Source: Dokdonella sp. (GTDB taxonomy: Bacteria; Pseudomonadota; Gammaproteobacteria; Xanthomonadales; Rhodanobacteraceae). Taken from it: a DNA stretch of 60,986 nt. Positions within the stretch are counted from its first letter, which is position 1; every line of letters begins with the position of its first letter. The notes beneath the pieces were generated by a model, which did no database searches, was not told where the DNA came from, and worked only from the letters and a program-made list of their open reading frames with translations. Shown one piece after another: positions 41,375 to 49,717 of this stretch. A program made the position numbers and the translations under genes. Location: the NCBI RefSeq assembly GCF_017744955.1, contig NZ_JAGIAG010000014.1, forward strand, positions 1-60,986, in the 5' to 3' direction.

Positions 41375-42475
41375 GTGTCCAGCAACGCTTTCGGAAAACT
41401 GTTGACCGTCACCACCTTCGGCGAAAGCCACGGGCCGGCGATCGGCTGCGTGATCGACGGCTGCCCGCCGGGACTGGCGATCGCCGCCGAGGATTTCCGC
41501 GCCGACCTCGATCGTCGCGCGACCGGGCGCAGCCGCTACACCTCGCAGCGGCACGAAGCCGACGACGTCGAGATCCTCTCCGGCGTCTACCAGGGACAGA
41601 CCACCGGCACGCCGATCGCCTTGCTGATCCGCAATGTCGACGCGCGCTCGAAGGACTACGGCAACATCGTCGAGACGTTCCGTCCGGGCCACGCCGACTA
41701 CACCTACTGGCAGAAGTACGGCATCCGCGATCCGCGCGGCGGCGGGCGTTCTTCCGCGCGCGAGACGACGATGCGCGTCGCCGCGGCCGTGGTGGCGAAG
41801 AAATGGCTGGCCCAGAAGCACGGCGTGCGCGTGCGCGGCCACCTGGCGCAGATCGGCGAACTGGTGCCGCGCGCGTTCGACTGGGAGGCGGTCGAAGCCA
41901 ATCCGTTCTTCTGGCCCGACGCGGGAATGATCGAGGAGCTGGAGAACTACGTGAACGCGCTGCGCAAGTCCGGCGATTCGGTCGGCGCGCGCGTCACCGT
42001 CGTCGCCGACGGCGTGCCGCCCGGCTGGGGCGAGCCGATCTACGGCAAGCTCGACGGCGAACTCGCCGCCGCGCTGATGTCGATCAACGCGGTGAAAGGC
42101 GTCGAGATCGGCGACGGCTTCGCCTGCATCGCGCAGAAGGGCAGCGAGCACCGCGACGAGATCACCGCACAAGGTTTCCTGTCCAACCACGCCGGCGGCA
42201 TCCTCGGCGGTATCTCCAGCGGCCAGGAAATCGTCGCGTCGATCGCGTTGAAGCCGACGTCGAGCATCCTGATCCCGGGCCGCAGCGTGAATCTCGCCGG
42301 CGAGCCGGCCGAAGTCGTCACCAAGGGGCGCCACGATCCCTGCGTCGGCATCCGCGCCACGCCGATCGCCGAGGCGATGGTCGCGCTGGTGCTGATGGAC
42401 CAGGCGCTGCGCCATCGTGCGCAATGTGGTGACGTCGGGGCGGTGGCGCCGCGGATTCCCGGTGCGGTGTCCTAG
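41375..42475 (+). CDS. aroC: Chorismate synthase
   Basis: AroC converts EPSP to chorismate using reduced FMN, the branch point to tryptophan and other aromatics. The 366-aa product has the family signatures GESHGPAIGCVIDGCPPG, GRSRYTSQRHEADDVEILSG, and RGGGRSSARETTMRVAAA, plus SNHAGGILGGISSGQ. It starts at a GTG with GAGGTGAGA upstream. The palindromic repeat at 42489 follows its stop. Confidence 0.97.
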   Translation: MSSNAFGKLLTVTTFGESHGPAIGCVIDGCPPGLAIAAEDFRADLDRRATGRSRYTSQRHEADDVEILSGVYQGQTTGTPIALLIRNVDARSKDYGNIVETFRPGHADYTYWQKYGIRDPRGGGRSSARETTMRVAAAVVAKKWLAQKHGVRVRGHLAQIGELVPRAFDWEAVEANPFFWPDAGMIEELENYVNALRKSGDSVGARVTVVADGVPPGWGEPIYGKLDGELAAALMSINAVKGVEIGDGFACIAQKGSEHRDEITAQGFLSNHAGGILGGISSGQEIVASIALKPTSSILIPGRSVNLAGEPAEVVTKGRHDPCVGIRATPIAEAMVALVLMDQALRHRAQCGDVGAVAPRIPGAVS

Positions 42476-42488
42476 AGAGAAGAAGCTG

Positions 42489-42596
42489 GACGCGGATCGA
42501 CGCGAATGAACACGGATAGAGCGCAATTGGTGAAAGAGCTGCGTCGGCTTCTCTGGATTTCCGTTTTATCCGCGTTCATTCGCGTCGATCCGCGTC
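42489..42596. repeat. Long inverted-repeat intergenic element
   Basis: Two 29-bp arms (42489-42517 and 42568-42596) are complementary at 28 of 29 positions; the arm reads GACGCGGATCGACGCGAATG and onward. The roughly 50-bp centre is less structured. The element occupies the aroC-dehydrogenase gap and ends 16 bp before the downstream ATG, so it may hide or replace a ribosome-binding site. Confidence 0.85.
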
Positions 42597-42612
42597 AAAA
42601 GGCATTTCCATC

Positions 42613-43626
42613 ATGACCCACTCCGATCACCGCCCGCGCATCTGGGTTTCGCGTCCGCTGTTCGACGACATCCTCGATCGCCTGCGCGAGCACTTCGACG
42701 TCGAGGTCGAAGACGACGATCGCGAATGGACGCGCCAGGAGATGGCGGAAAAACTCGCCGACAAGGCCGGTGCGATCCTCGGCGTCGCCGATCCGGTCGA
42801 CGCGAGCGTGCTCGCGCACACGCCGCTGCTGCGCGCGATCGCCAATCGCGGCGTCGGCTACAACAACCTCGACCTCGCCGCGTTGAGCGCGGCCGGCGTC
42901 GTCGCGACCAACACGCCCGGCGTGCTCGACGAAACCGTCGCCGACTTCGCCTGGGCGCTGATGCTGGCGACGGCGCGGCGCGTGACCGAGGCCGAGCGCT
43001 ATCTGCGCGCCGGCGAGTGGAAGGGCATGTCCTTCCACATCCTGCTCGGCGGCGACGTGCACGGCCGCACGCTCGGCATCCTCGGCATGGGGCGGATCGG
43101 CCAGGCGATCGCGCGCCGCGCCGCCGGTTTCCGCATGCCGGTGATCTATCACAACCGGTCACGCCTGGACGGCGCGATCGAGCAGGACTGCAAGGCGCGC
43201 TACGTCGATCGCGACACGCTGCTCGGCGAAGCGGACTTCCTCGTGCTGACGGTGCCGATGACGGCCGAGACGCGGCACATCGTCGGCGCCGCCGAACTCG
43301 CGCGCATGAAGCGCGATGCGTTCCTGATCAACATCGCGCGCGGCGGCGTGGTCGACGACGCGGCGCTGGTCGCGGCGCTTTCGGAAAAGCGCATCGCCGG
43401 CGCCGGGCTCGACGTGTTCGAGCGCGAACCGGCCGTGCCGCCCGCGATGCTCGCGCTCGACAACGTCGTGCTGACGCCGCACATCGCCAGCGCGAGCCTG
43501 GCGACGCGGCGCGCGATGGCGGGCATGGCGGTCGACAACCTGATCGCCGCGCTCGGCTACGGGCCGGATGCCGGGCGTCCGCCGAACGCGATCAATGCCG
43601 ATTCGTCATTGGCGCGCGCAGGTTGA
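42613..43626 (+). CDS. D-2-hydroxyacid dehydrogenase (glyoxylate/hydroxypyruvate reductase type)
   Basis: A 337-aa NAD(P)H-dependent reductase of the GhrB/TkrA group. The Rossmann motif GRTLGILGMGRIGQAIARR is followed by NIARGGVVDD. The catalytic Arg lies in INIARGG, the Glu in FEREPAVPP, and the His in LTPHIASAS. It interconverts 2-keto and 2-hydroxy acids such as glyoxylate or hydroxypyruvate; the exact substrate is not determined by the sequence. It interrupts aroC-asd. No good Shine-Dalgarno is seen because the inverted repeat lies directly upstream. Confidence 0.92.
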   Translation: MTHSDHRPRIWVSRPLFDDILDRLREHFDVEVEDDDREWTRQEMAEKLADKAGAILGVADPVDASVLAHTPLLRAIANRGVGYNNLDLAALSAAGVVATNTPGVLDETVADFAWALMLATARRVTEAERYLRAGEWKGMSFHILLGGDVHGRTLGILGMGRIGQAIARRAAGFRMPVIYHNRSRLDGAIEQDCKARYVDRDTLLGEADFLVLTVPMTAETRHIVGAAELARMKRDAFLINIARGGVVDDAALVAALSEKRIAGAGLDVFEREPAVPPAMLALDNVVLTPHIASASLATRRAMAGMAVDNLIAALGYGPDAGRPPNAINADSSLARAG

Positions 43627-43675
43627 TCCGATCCATGCTGCAACGCCTTTCCTTCTTTCCATTCTCGGCTGAACG

Positions 43676-44704
43676 ATGAACCAGAAGACGAAATACAACG
43701 TGGCGATCGTCGGCGCCACCGGCGCGGTCGGCGAAACCCTGCTGGCGATCCTGAAGGAGCGCGACTTTCCGATCGGGGACCTGGTGCCGCTGGCGAGCGA
43801 GCGTTCGGCCGGCGGCAAGGTCGCGTTCGGCCATCGCGAGATCGTGGTGAGGAACCTCGCCGACCACGACTTCAACGGCATCGACATCGCGTTCTTCTCG
43901 GCCGGCGGCAGCGTCTCCAAGGTGCACGCGCCGCGCGCGGCGCAAGCCGGCGCGGTGGTGATCGACAACACTTCCGAGTTCCGCTACCAGGACGACGTTC
44001 CGCTGGTCGTCGCCGAAGTCAATCCGCACGCGATCGCGCAGTACGCGACGCGCGGCATCATCGCCAATCCGAACTGCTCGACGATGCAGATGCTGGTCGC
44101 GCTGGCACCGATCCATCGCGCGGTCGGCATCGAGCGCATCAACGTCGCGACGTACCAGTCGGTGTCCGGCGCCGGCCGCTCCGGCGCGGAGGAACTCGGC
44201 CGCCAGACCGCGGCCCTGCTCAACTTCCAGGAATTCGAACCGAAGAAGTTCCAGGCGCAGATCGCCTTCAACCTGATCCCGCAGATCGACGACTTCCAGC
44301 CGAACGGCTACACCAAGGAAGAGATGAAGATGGTGTGGGAGACGCGCAAGATCCTCGAGGACGCGTCGATCCAGGTGAACCCGACCGCGGTGCGCGTGCC
44401 GGTGTTCTACGGCCACTCCGAAGCGGTGCACATCGAGACGCGCGAGAAGCTGACCGCCGAAGCCGCGCGCGCGCTGCTGGAGAAGGCGCCCGGCGTGGTC
44501 GTCGTCGACGAACGCAAACCGGGCGGCTATCCGACGCCGGTGTCGCACGCGGCCGGCAACGACGAGGTCTTCGTCGGGCGGATCCGCGAGGACATCTCCC
44601 ACCCCCGTGGCCTGGACCTGTGGGTGGTGTCCGACAACATCCGCAAGGGGGCCGCCCTGAACGCGGTTCAGGTCGCCGAACGGTTGATCGAGTCGTATCT
44701 CTGA
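43676..44704 (+). CDS. asd: Aspartate-semialdehyde dehydrogenase
   Basis: Asd reduces aspartyl phosphate to aspartate semialdehyde for lysine, diaminopimelate, methionine and threonine. The 342-aa product has the NADP-binding VAIVGATGAVGETLL, the active-site Cys134 in ANPNCSTMQM, and SGAGRSGAEELGRQT. The His region lies near RVPVFYGHSEAVHIET. This is the gammaproteobacterial Asd/Usg-like form. fimV follows 183 bp later with its own promoter. Confidence 0.95.
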   Translation: MNQKTKYNVAIVGATGAVGETLLAILKERDFPIGDLVPLASERSAGGKVAFGHREIVVRNLADHDFNGIDIAFFSAGGSVSKVHAPRAAQAGAVVIDNTSEFRYQDDVPLVVAEVNPHAIAQYATRGIIANPNCSTMQMLVALAPIHRAVGIERINVATYQSVSGAGRSGAEELGRQTAALLNFQEFEPKKFQAQIAFNLIPQIDDFQPNGYTKEEMKMVWETRKILEDASIQVNPTAVRVPVFYGHSEAVHIETREKLTAEAARALLEKAPGVVVVDERKPGGYPTPVSHAAGNDEVFVGRIREDISHPRGLDLWVVSDNIRKGAALNAVQVAERLIESYL

Positions 44705-44820
44705 GGCGCTCCGCGACCGTCATCATTTCGTCATCCGGCCGGCGCGGCGGGTGCGGAATGTTGACCGGTTCGCGGATCGTCGCGGGCGAAGCTTTCTCAA
44801 TCGCCTTTGGAGGTTACGAT

Positions 44821-44831
44821 TGTGTTATAAG
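44821..44831 (+). promoter_or_regulatory. Extended -10 promoter of fimV
   Basis: TGTG directly before TTATAAG lies about 57 nt upstream of the fimV ATG. It matches the TGTG-C-TATAAG element before the gene at 11891. No clear -35 is visible. Confidence 0.45.
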
Positions 44832-44887
44832 CCCGTTTCGAGATAGCCCGTCACGGGCAGGCCTATGAGATTTTGGGGGGACGCCAG

Positions 44888-47542
44888 ATGAAACGATCGT
44901 TGCAGCTTCCGCTTGCGATCACGCTCGCGCTGGGCGCGACGAACGCGCTGGCGCTGGGCCTCGGCCCGGTGCACGTCAATTCGAGATTGAACGAGCCACT
45001 GAACGCCGAGATCCCGGTGATTCAGGGCACCGCCGGCGAGGCCGAAGGGCTGCTGGCCAACCTGGCCGGTGCCGAGGATTTCGAGCGCGTGGGCCTGAAT
45101 CGCTCGCGCCTCACGGTGCCGCTGGAATTCGCGGTGACGAAGAACCCGCGCGGCGAGGTCTTCATCAAGATCACCAGCAAGGAGCCGGTGCGCGACAGCT
45201 TCCTCGACGTGCTGGTCGAGGCCAACTGGCCGAAAGGCCGGCTGCTGCGCGAGTACGCGATCCTGCTCGATCCGCCGGCCACCGCGCCGGCGACGACGAC
45301 CCGCAGCACGGCCACGGCCGGCGCCGCTCCGGGTGCGCCGGGTTCCGTCGCGCTGGTCAAGCGCGAGCCGCGCCCCGAACGCAGCGCCGCCGCGGCCGCG
45401 CCACGCGCGCCGAAGCCGGCACCGGTGGCCGAGCCGAAGCAGCCGAAGGCTTCCGCTGCCGGCGAGTACGGTCCGGTCGAGCCGGGCGACACGCTGTCGG
45501 CGATCGCGCGTTCCGAAGGCGTCGCCGGCGTCACGCACAACCAGATGATGCTGGCTCTGCTGAAGCACAATCCGAACGCGTTCTACAAGAACAACATCAA
45601 CGCGCTGAAGCGCGGCGCGATCCTGCGCATTCCGTCCGCCGCCGAGGCGAAGGAAATCGGCTCGGCCGGCGAGGCCGCCGCGCAGGCGCAGGCGCAGATC
45701 GAAGACTGGCGCGGTGGCCGCGCCAGCCCAACCCTGGTCGCCGATGCCGGCAGCAAGCGCGCCGAACCGGTCGCCGCTGCCGAGAAGACCAAGCCGTCGG
45801 CGGGTTCGACTGCCGCGGCGAAGACGTCCGAGCGCCTGGAACTGGTGCCGCCGAAGGCCGGCAAGGACAGTCTCGCGATGGCGGACCGTCCCGGTACCGG
45901 CGGCGGCAGTGCGGCGCTGACCGAGATCAAGGCCGAATTGTCGCGCGCGAAGGAAGCGTTGACCGCGCGCGACCAGGAAACCGGCGAGCTGAAATCGCGC
46001 GTGCGCGAGCTGGAAGACCTGAAGGGCAAGAACGATCGCCTGATCAACCTGAAGGACTCGGAGATCGCCGAACTGCAGCGCAAGCTGAAGGAAATGCAGG
46101 ACTCGTCCGCCAAGGGCGGCGCCGCCAAGCCGGCGGCCGCTGCGGTCGCCGCTCCGACGGTGGCGAGCGCGCCGGCCGCGAAGCCGGCATCCGACGGCGA
46201 CAAGAGCCCGCCGAGCAAGGACGAGATCTGGGGCAATGCCGACGCTGCGGCCGCCAAGCCCGCGTCCGACGCGGGCAAGCCGGCCGGCGACGCGGCGAAG
46301 CCCGCCGATGCAGCGAAACCCGCCGACGCGCACAACGCCGCCGGCGAAGCCGCCAAGCCCGCTGCGGCGACGGCTGCGGGTGCGGTGTCGACCACGGTGC
46401 CGCTGCCGGAACCGCCGGCCACCACCGCTTCGACACCGGCGTCCACGCCGGCCGCGCAGACCACGCCGACGTCCTCCTCGTCCGCGCCGGGCTCGCCGGC
46501 GACCAGTACCGCGTCCACGCCGCCCGCGACGGCACCCGCCACCGCACCGAAACCGGCCAGCGCCGCCACGGCGCCGAAGACCGACGCCAAGCCCAAGCCG
46601 AAACCCGCACCGGTTGCGTCCGCGCAATGGTACGAGGAGCCGTGGGTTCTGCCGTCGGCGCTCGGCGGCGGCGCGCTGCTGCTCCTGCTCGCCTTGTTCG
46701 GAATGCGCAAGCGCAAGCCGGCGGCGGCTGCGGCCGAACGCGGCTCGATCGCCAGCGCATTCGGCGACTCGCCGCTGTCGGCGGCCGGCGCGGAAGCGTC
46801 GACCGATCCGGCCTACGACACCGAGGAAACCAGCCTGCGCGAGCAGATCGCACACGACCCCTCCAACCTCGGCCTGCGCCTGGAACTGCTCAGCATCCAC
46901 TACGCCGAGCGGGCGACGGACAAGTTCGAGGCCGCCGCGGCCGAGATGCACGGCTACGTCAGCGATCCGACCCAGCCGGAGTGGCAGGAAGCGATGGCGA
47001 TGGGGCAGGAGATCGCGCCGCACAATCCGCTGTTCTCCACTGCTTACCGCAATGCGGCCGACGCGATCGGGGATTCCGAGCGGGTCGATTTTTCCGCTCC
47101 TTCGCACGCGGAAACCTTCGAGCATTCGAACACGCTCGTCGACGATTTCTCGACCGAGTTCGAGCCGATTGCCGAGCCGCTGACGCAGCCCGCGCATGCG
47201 GAGTCGCGGCTCGGTTTCGGACTGGACGAGGAAACGTTCCAGCCGCACGCGGTCGAAGCCGCGCCGGCACCGGCGGCGAAGCACGACGACGGCTTCAGTT
47301 TCGACCTTCCGCCGCTCGACTTCGAGCCCGCCAAGCCCGTCGCGTCCGCCGAGCCGGCCGCGCACATCGACGACGACTATTTCGCCGGCGAAGACGCGGT
47401 CGGCACCAAGCTCGACCTCGCCAAGGCCTACATGGACATGGGCGATCCGGAAGGTGCGCGCTCGATGCTCGACGAGGTCATCGCCGAAGGCAGCGACGCG
47501 CAGAAGGCCGAGGCGCATCGGTTGCTGGCGGAAGTGCGCTGA
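44888..47542 (+). CDS. fimV: FimV-family polar hub/type IV pilus assembly protein
   Basis: An 884-aa inner-membrane protein that binds peptidoglycan and organises polar type IV pilus functions. The signal peptide ends near ALALGLG. A FimV N-terminal domain (VHVNSRLNEPLNAEIPV) runs to about 130. LysM spans about 194-249 (YGPVEPGDTLSAIARSE). A coiled coil at about 340-405 has ELKSRVRELEDLKGKND. Then come a long Ala/Pro/Lys-rich linker (about 415-575) and a transmembrane helix (about 588-609). The cytoplasmic tail ends in the FimV C-terminal TPR motif (TKLDLAKAYMDMGDPEGARS). The start is chosen for the G-rich site upstream of 44888. Confidence 0.94.
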   Translation: MKRSLQLPLAITLALGATNALALGLGPVHVNSRLNEPLNAEIPVIQGTAGEAEGLLANLAGAEDFERVGLNRSRLTVPLEFAVTKNPRGEVFIKITSKEPVRDSFLDVLVEANWPKGRLLREYAILLDPPATAPATTTRSTATAGAAPGAPGSVALVKREPRPERSAAAAAPRAPKPAPVAEPKQPKASAAGEYGPVEPGDTLSAIARSEGVAGVTHNQMMLALLKHNPNAFYKNNINALKRGAILRIPSAAEAKEIGSAGEAAAQAQAQIEDWRGGRASPTLVADAGSKRAEPVAAAEKTKPSAGSTAAAKTSERLELVPPKAGKDSLAMADRPGTGGGSAALTEIKAELSRAKEALTARDQETGELKSRVRELEDLKGKNDRLINLKDSEIAELQRKLKEMQDSSAKGGAAKPAAAAVAAPTVASAPAAKPASDGDKSPPSKDEIWGNADAAAAKPASDAGKPAGDAAKPADAAKPADAHNAAGEAAKPAAATAAGAVSTTVPLPEPPATTASTPASTPAAQTTPTSSSSAPGSPATSTASTPPATAPATAPKPASAATAPKTDAKPKPKPAPVASAQWYEEPWVLPSALGGGALLLLLALFGMRKRKPAAAAAERGSIASAFGDSPLSAAGAEASTDPAYDTEETSLREQIAHDPSNLGLRLELLSIHYAERATDKFEAAAAEMHGYVSDPTQPEWQEAMAMGQEIAPHNPLFSTAYRNAADAIGDSERVDFSAPSHAETFEHSNTLVDDFSTEFEPIAEPLTQPAHAESRLGFGLDEETFQPHAVEAAPAPAAKHDDGFSFDLPPLDFEPAKPVASAEPAAHIDDDYFAGEDAVGTKLDLAKAYMDMGDPEGARSMLDEVIAEGSDAQKAEAHRLLAEVR

Positions 47543-47549
47543 GAAGCCG

Positions 47550-47728
47550 TGATTCGGGATTCGTGATTCGGAATTGGCAAGAAGCACGAACGCTTTCGCT
47601 CGCCTGAGGCAGGCACTCGGCGACACTTCCCCATAAGCTCAGCGTTTCGGCTTGCGCCGAAGCGCTGAGTTCGTACGCTCACGAATCACGAATCACGAAT
47701 CACGAATCACGAATCACGAATCACGAAT
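47550..47728. repeat. Palindromic intergenic element with seven ACGAATC heptamers
   Basis: The fimV-truA gap contains GTGATTCGGGATTCGTGATTCG on the left. A 14-bp hairpin with one mismatch follows (47637-47650 with 47655-47668, loop TTGC). On the right are seven perfect tandem copies of ACGAATC (47680-47728). The heptamers are complementary to the left arm, so the whole gap can fold back. It shares its word with the minC-minD element at 22861. It is not a CRISPR array, because there are no spacers. Confidence 0.88.
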
Positions 47729-47737
47729 CGCCGCCCC

Positions 47738-48505
47738 ATGCGCCTCGCCCTAGGCATCGAATACGACGGCACCGATTTCTCCGGCTGGCAGCGCCTGTCG
47801 CACGGGCGCAGCGTGCAGGGCGATGTCGAGGCGGCGTTGTCGTTCGTCGCCGATCATCCGGTCGAGGTCACCTGCGCCGGGCGCACCGACGCCGGCGTCC
47901 ACGCGCGATGCCAGGTCGTGCATTTCGACACCGAGGCCGTGCGCAGCGAGCGTGCCTGGATGCTCGGCACCAATTCGCGGCTGGGGCGCGACGTCGCGGT
48001 GATCTGGGCGCAGCCGGTGGCCGCGGAGTTCCATGCGCGCTTCGGCGCGCGCGCGCGACGCTATCGCTACACGATCCTGAATCGTCCGATCCGCGCCGCG
48101 CTGGCCGCGCGCTTCGTCGCCTGGGAGCGCGTGCCGCTCGAGGTCGAGCCGATGCAGCGCGCCGCGGCGGCGCTGATCGGCGAGCACGATTTCAGCGCGT
48201 TCCGCACTGCGCAGTGTCAGGCGAATTCGCCGATGCGCGAGGTGCGCGAGATCGCCGTCTCGCGCCACGGCGACGAAGTCGCGATCGAGATCGAGGCGAA
48301 CGCGTTCCTGCATCACATGGTGCGCAACATCGTCGGCTCGCTGCTGCCGATCGGCCGCGGCGAGCGCCCGCCGCAGTGGCTGGGCGAACTGCTGCGCGGC
48401 CGCGACCGCAACCTCGCCGGGCCGACCGCGCCCGCAGGCGGATTGACCTTCCTCGCTCCGCGCTATCCGGCGCAGTGGAACCTGCCGGCCGCGGTGACGC
48501 TGTGA
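47738..48505 (+). CDS. truA: tRNA pseudouridine(38-40) synthase TruA
   Basis: TruA modifies uridines 38-40 in the anticodon stem. The 255-aa product has the catalytic Asp51 in CAGRTDAGVHARCQV, an N-terminal IEYDGTDFSGWQR, and EANAFLHHMVRNIVG near the C-terminus. It starts 10 bp after the heptamer repeat and its stop overlaps the trpF GTG. The fimV-truA-trpF order is conserved in Xanthomonadales and pseudomonads. Confidence 0.97.
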   Translation: MRLALGIEYDGTDFSGWQRLSHGRSVQGDVEAALSFVADHPVEVTCAGRTDAGVHARCQVVHFDTEAVRSERAWMLGTNSRLGRDVAVIWAQPVAAEFHARFGARARRYRYTILNRPIRAALAARFVAWERVPLEVEPMQRAAAALIGEHDFSAFRTAQCQANSPMREVREIAVSRHGDEVAIEIEANAFLHHMVRNIVGSLLPIGRGERPPQWLGELLRGRDRNLAGPTAPAGGLTFLAPRYPAQWNLPAAVTL

Positions 48506-49125
48506 CCCGCACGCGCATCAAGTTCTGCGGCTTGACGCGCGCGGACGACGTGCGCGCGGCGGTCGCGCTCGGCGTCGACGCCCTCGGTTTCGTGTTCACG
48601 CGCAGGAGCCGCCGCTTCGTCGAGCCGGCGGAGGCGCGCGCGCTGCGCGGCGAGCTGCCGCCGTTCGTCGACGTCGTCGCGCTGTTCATGGACGACGAGG
48701 CCGACTGGATCGAGCAGGTCGTGTCGATCGTGCAGCCGGACCTGCTGCAGTTCCACGGCGAGGAAACGCCGGAGTTCGCCGCGCGCTTCGGCCGGCCGTA
48801 TCTGAAGGCCGTGCCGATGGCCTCGGTCGCCGACGCGGCGGCCTACGCACGACGCTACGTCGGCGCGCGCGGCTTCCTGCTCGACAGCCACGCCAGCGGC
48901 GCGGTCGGCGGCACCGGTGCGGCGTTCGACTGGTCGAAGTCGCCGCGGCTCGCGCAGCCGGTGGTGCTCGCCGGCGGACTCGACGCGCGCAACGTCGGCG
49001 AGGCGATCGCCATGCTGCGGCCGTACGCGGTGGACGTGTCGAGCGGCATCGAAGCGGCACCCGGCGTCAAGGATGCGGCGAAGATGCAGGCATTCGTCGC
49101 GGCCGTGCGCGCGGCGGACCGCTGA
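48502..49125 (+). CDS. trpF: Phosphoribosylanthranilate isomerase
   Basis: TrpF isomerises PRA to CdRP in tryptophan synthesis. The 207-aa TIM barrel starts at a GTG overlapping the truA stop. The general base Cys9 lies in IKFCGLTRADD and the general acid Asp128 in GFLLDSHASG. The phosphate-binding strand appears as LAGGLDARNVGEA, and DVSSGIEAAPGVKD closes the barrel. It is separated from trpBA by two unrelated genes. Confidence 0.96.
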   Translation: MTRTRIKFCGLTRADDVRAAVALGVDALGFVFTRRSRRFVEPAEARALRGELPPFVDVVALFMDDEADWIEQVVSIVQPDLLQFHGEETPEFAARFGRPYLKAVPMASVADAAAYARRYVGARGFLLDSHASGAVGGTGAAFDWSKSPRLAQPVVLAGGLDARNVGEAIAMLRPYAVDVSSGIEAAPGVKDAAKMQAFVAAVRAADR

Positions 49126-49258
49126 AGCGGGGCACTCGGCGGTAACGTCGGCCGCGCGGGAACGAGTGTTTTTTGTCGCAACGTCCACTTGTCCGAGATG
49201 TGCTAGCGTCCTTCGATGGTGCGATTGGCACCTTCAAACTCTTCGAGACAGGTGAGTT

Positions 49259-49717
49259 ATGGCGACGCTTCTTCGTAATTCGTCACGCGTACTGGTGGCA
49301 GGAATGCTCTTCTCGGCGGCGGGTTCCGCTCTCGCCGGTCCCCCTTGCTGCCTGAGCGAACCGCACGGCACGGCCAAGGCGACGACCGGCCTCGGACAGG
49401 CGACGCTATCGTCCGCGAACGTCAGCCAGAGCCCGGCGTGGAGCGCCTACGAGCTGGAGCGCGACGGCATCCAGTATCTGCAGGTCAACGACCGCAACGG
49501 CAACGCCCGCGTGATCATCGGCAACATCGGCGAAACCTTCTGGAGCCTGCCGGCGGGCAACAAGACGGACGTGGTCTCCCTGCCCAATCAGCTCGTCGCG
49601 ATCCCGGCGGGCGCCACGCGGACGGAGGTCTATCGCAAGGCCTACGTCGTGCTGGCGGCCTACGAGGCGAACGGCGGCATCATCTGGTCGATCGAGGCGC
49701 CGGACGGAACGCGTTGA
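49259..49717 (+). CDS. Small secreted protein of unknown function
   Basis: A 152-aa exported protein with a signal peptide ending near GSALA-GPP. The mature protein has adjacent cysteines (PPCCLSEPHG). It has two motifs rich in beta strands, IQYLQVNDRNGNARVIIGN and EVYRKAYVVLAAYEANGG. The start has AGGTGAG upstream. It overlaps the convergent MASE1 gene by 58 bp. Neither the trp pathway nor any known family is suggested. Function is unknown. Confidence 0.75.
   Translation: MATLLRNSSRVLVAGMLFSAAGSALAGPPCCLSEPHGTAKATTGLGQATLSSANVSQSPAWSAYELERDGIQYLQVNDRNGNARVIIGNIGETFWSLPAGNKTDVVSLPNQLVAIPAGATRTEVYRKAYVVLAAYEANGGIIWSIEAPDGTR

Noticed and set aside
47680..47728. CRISPR array
   Set aside because: The seven heptamers are directly contiguous with no spacers and no cas genes; this is a microsatellite-like repeat.
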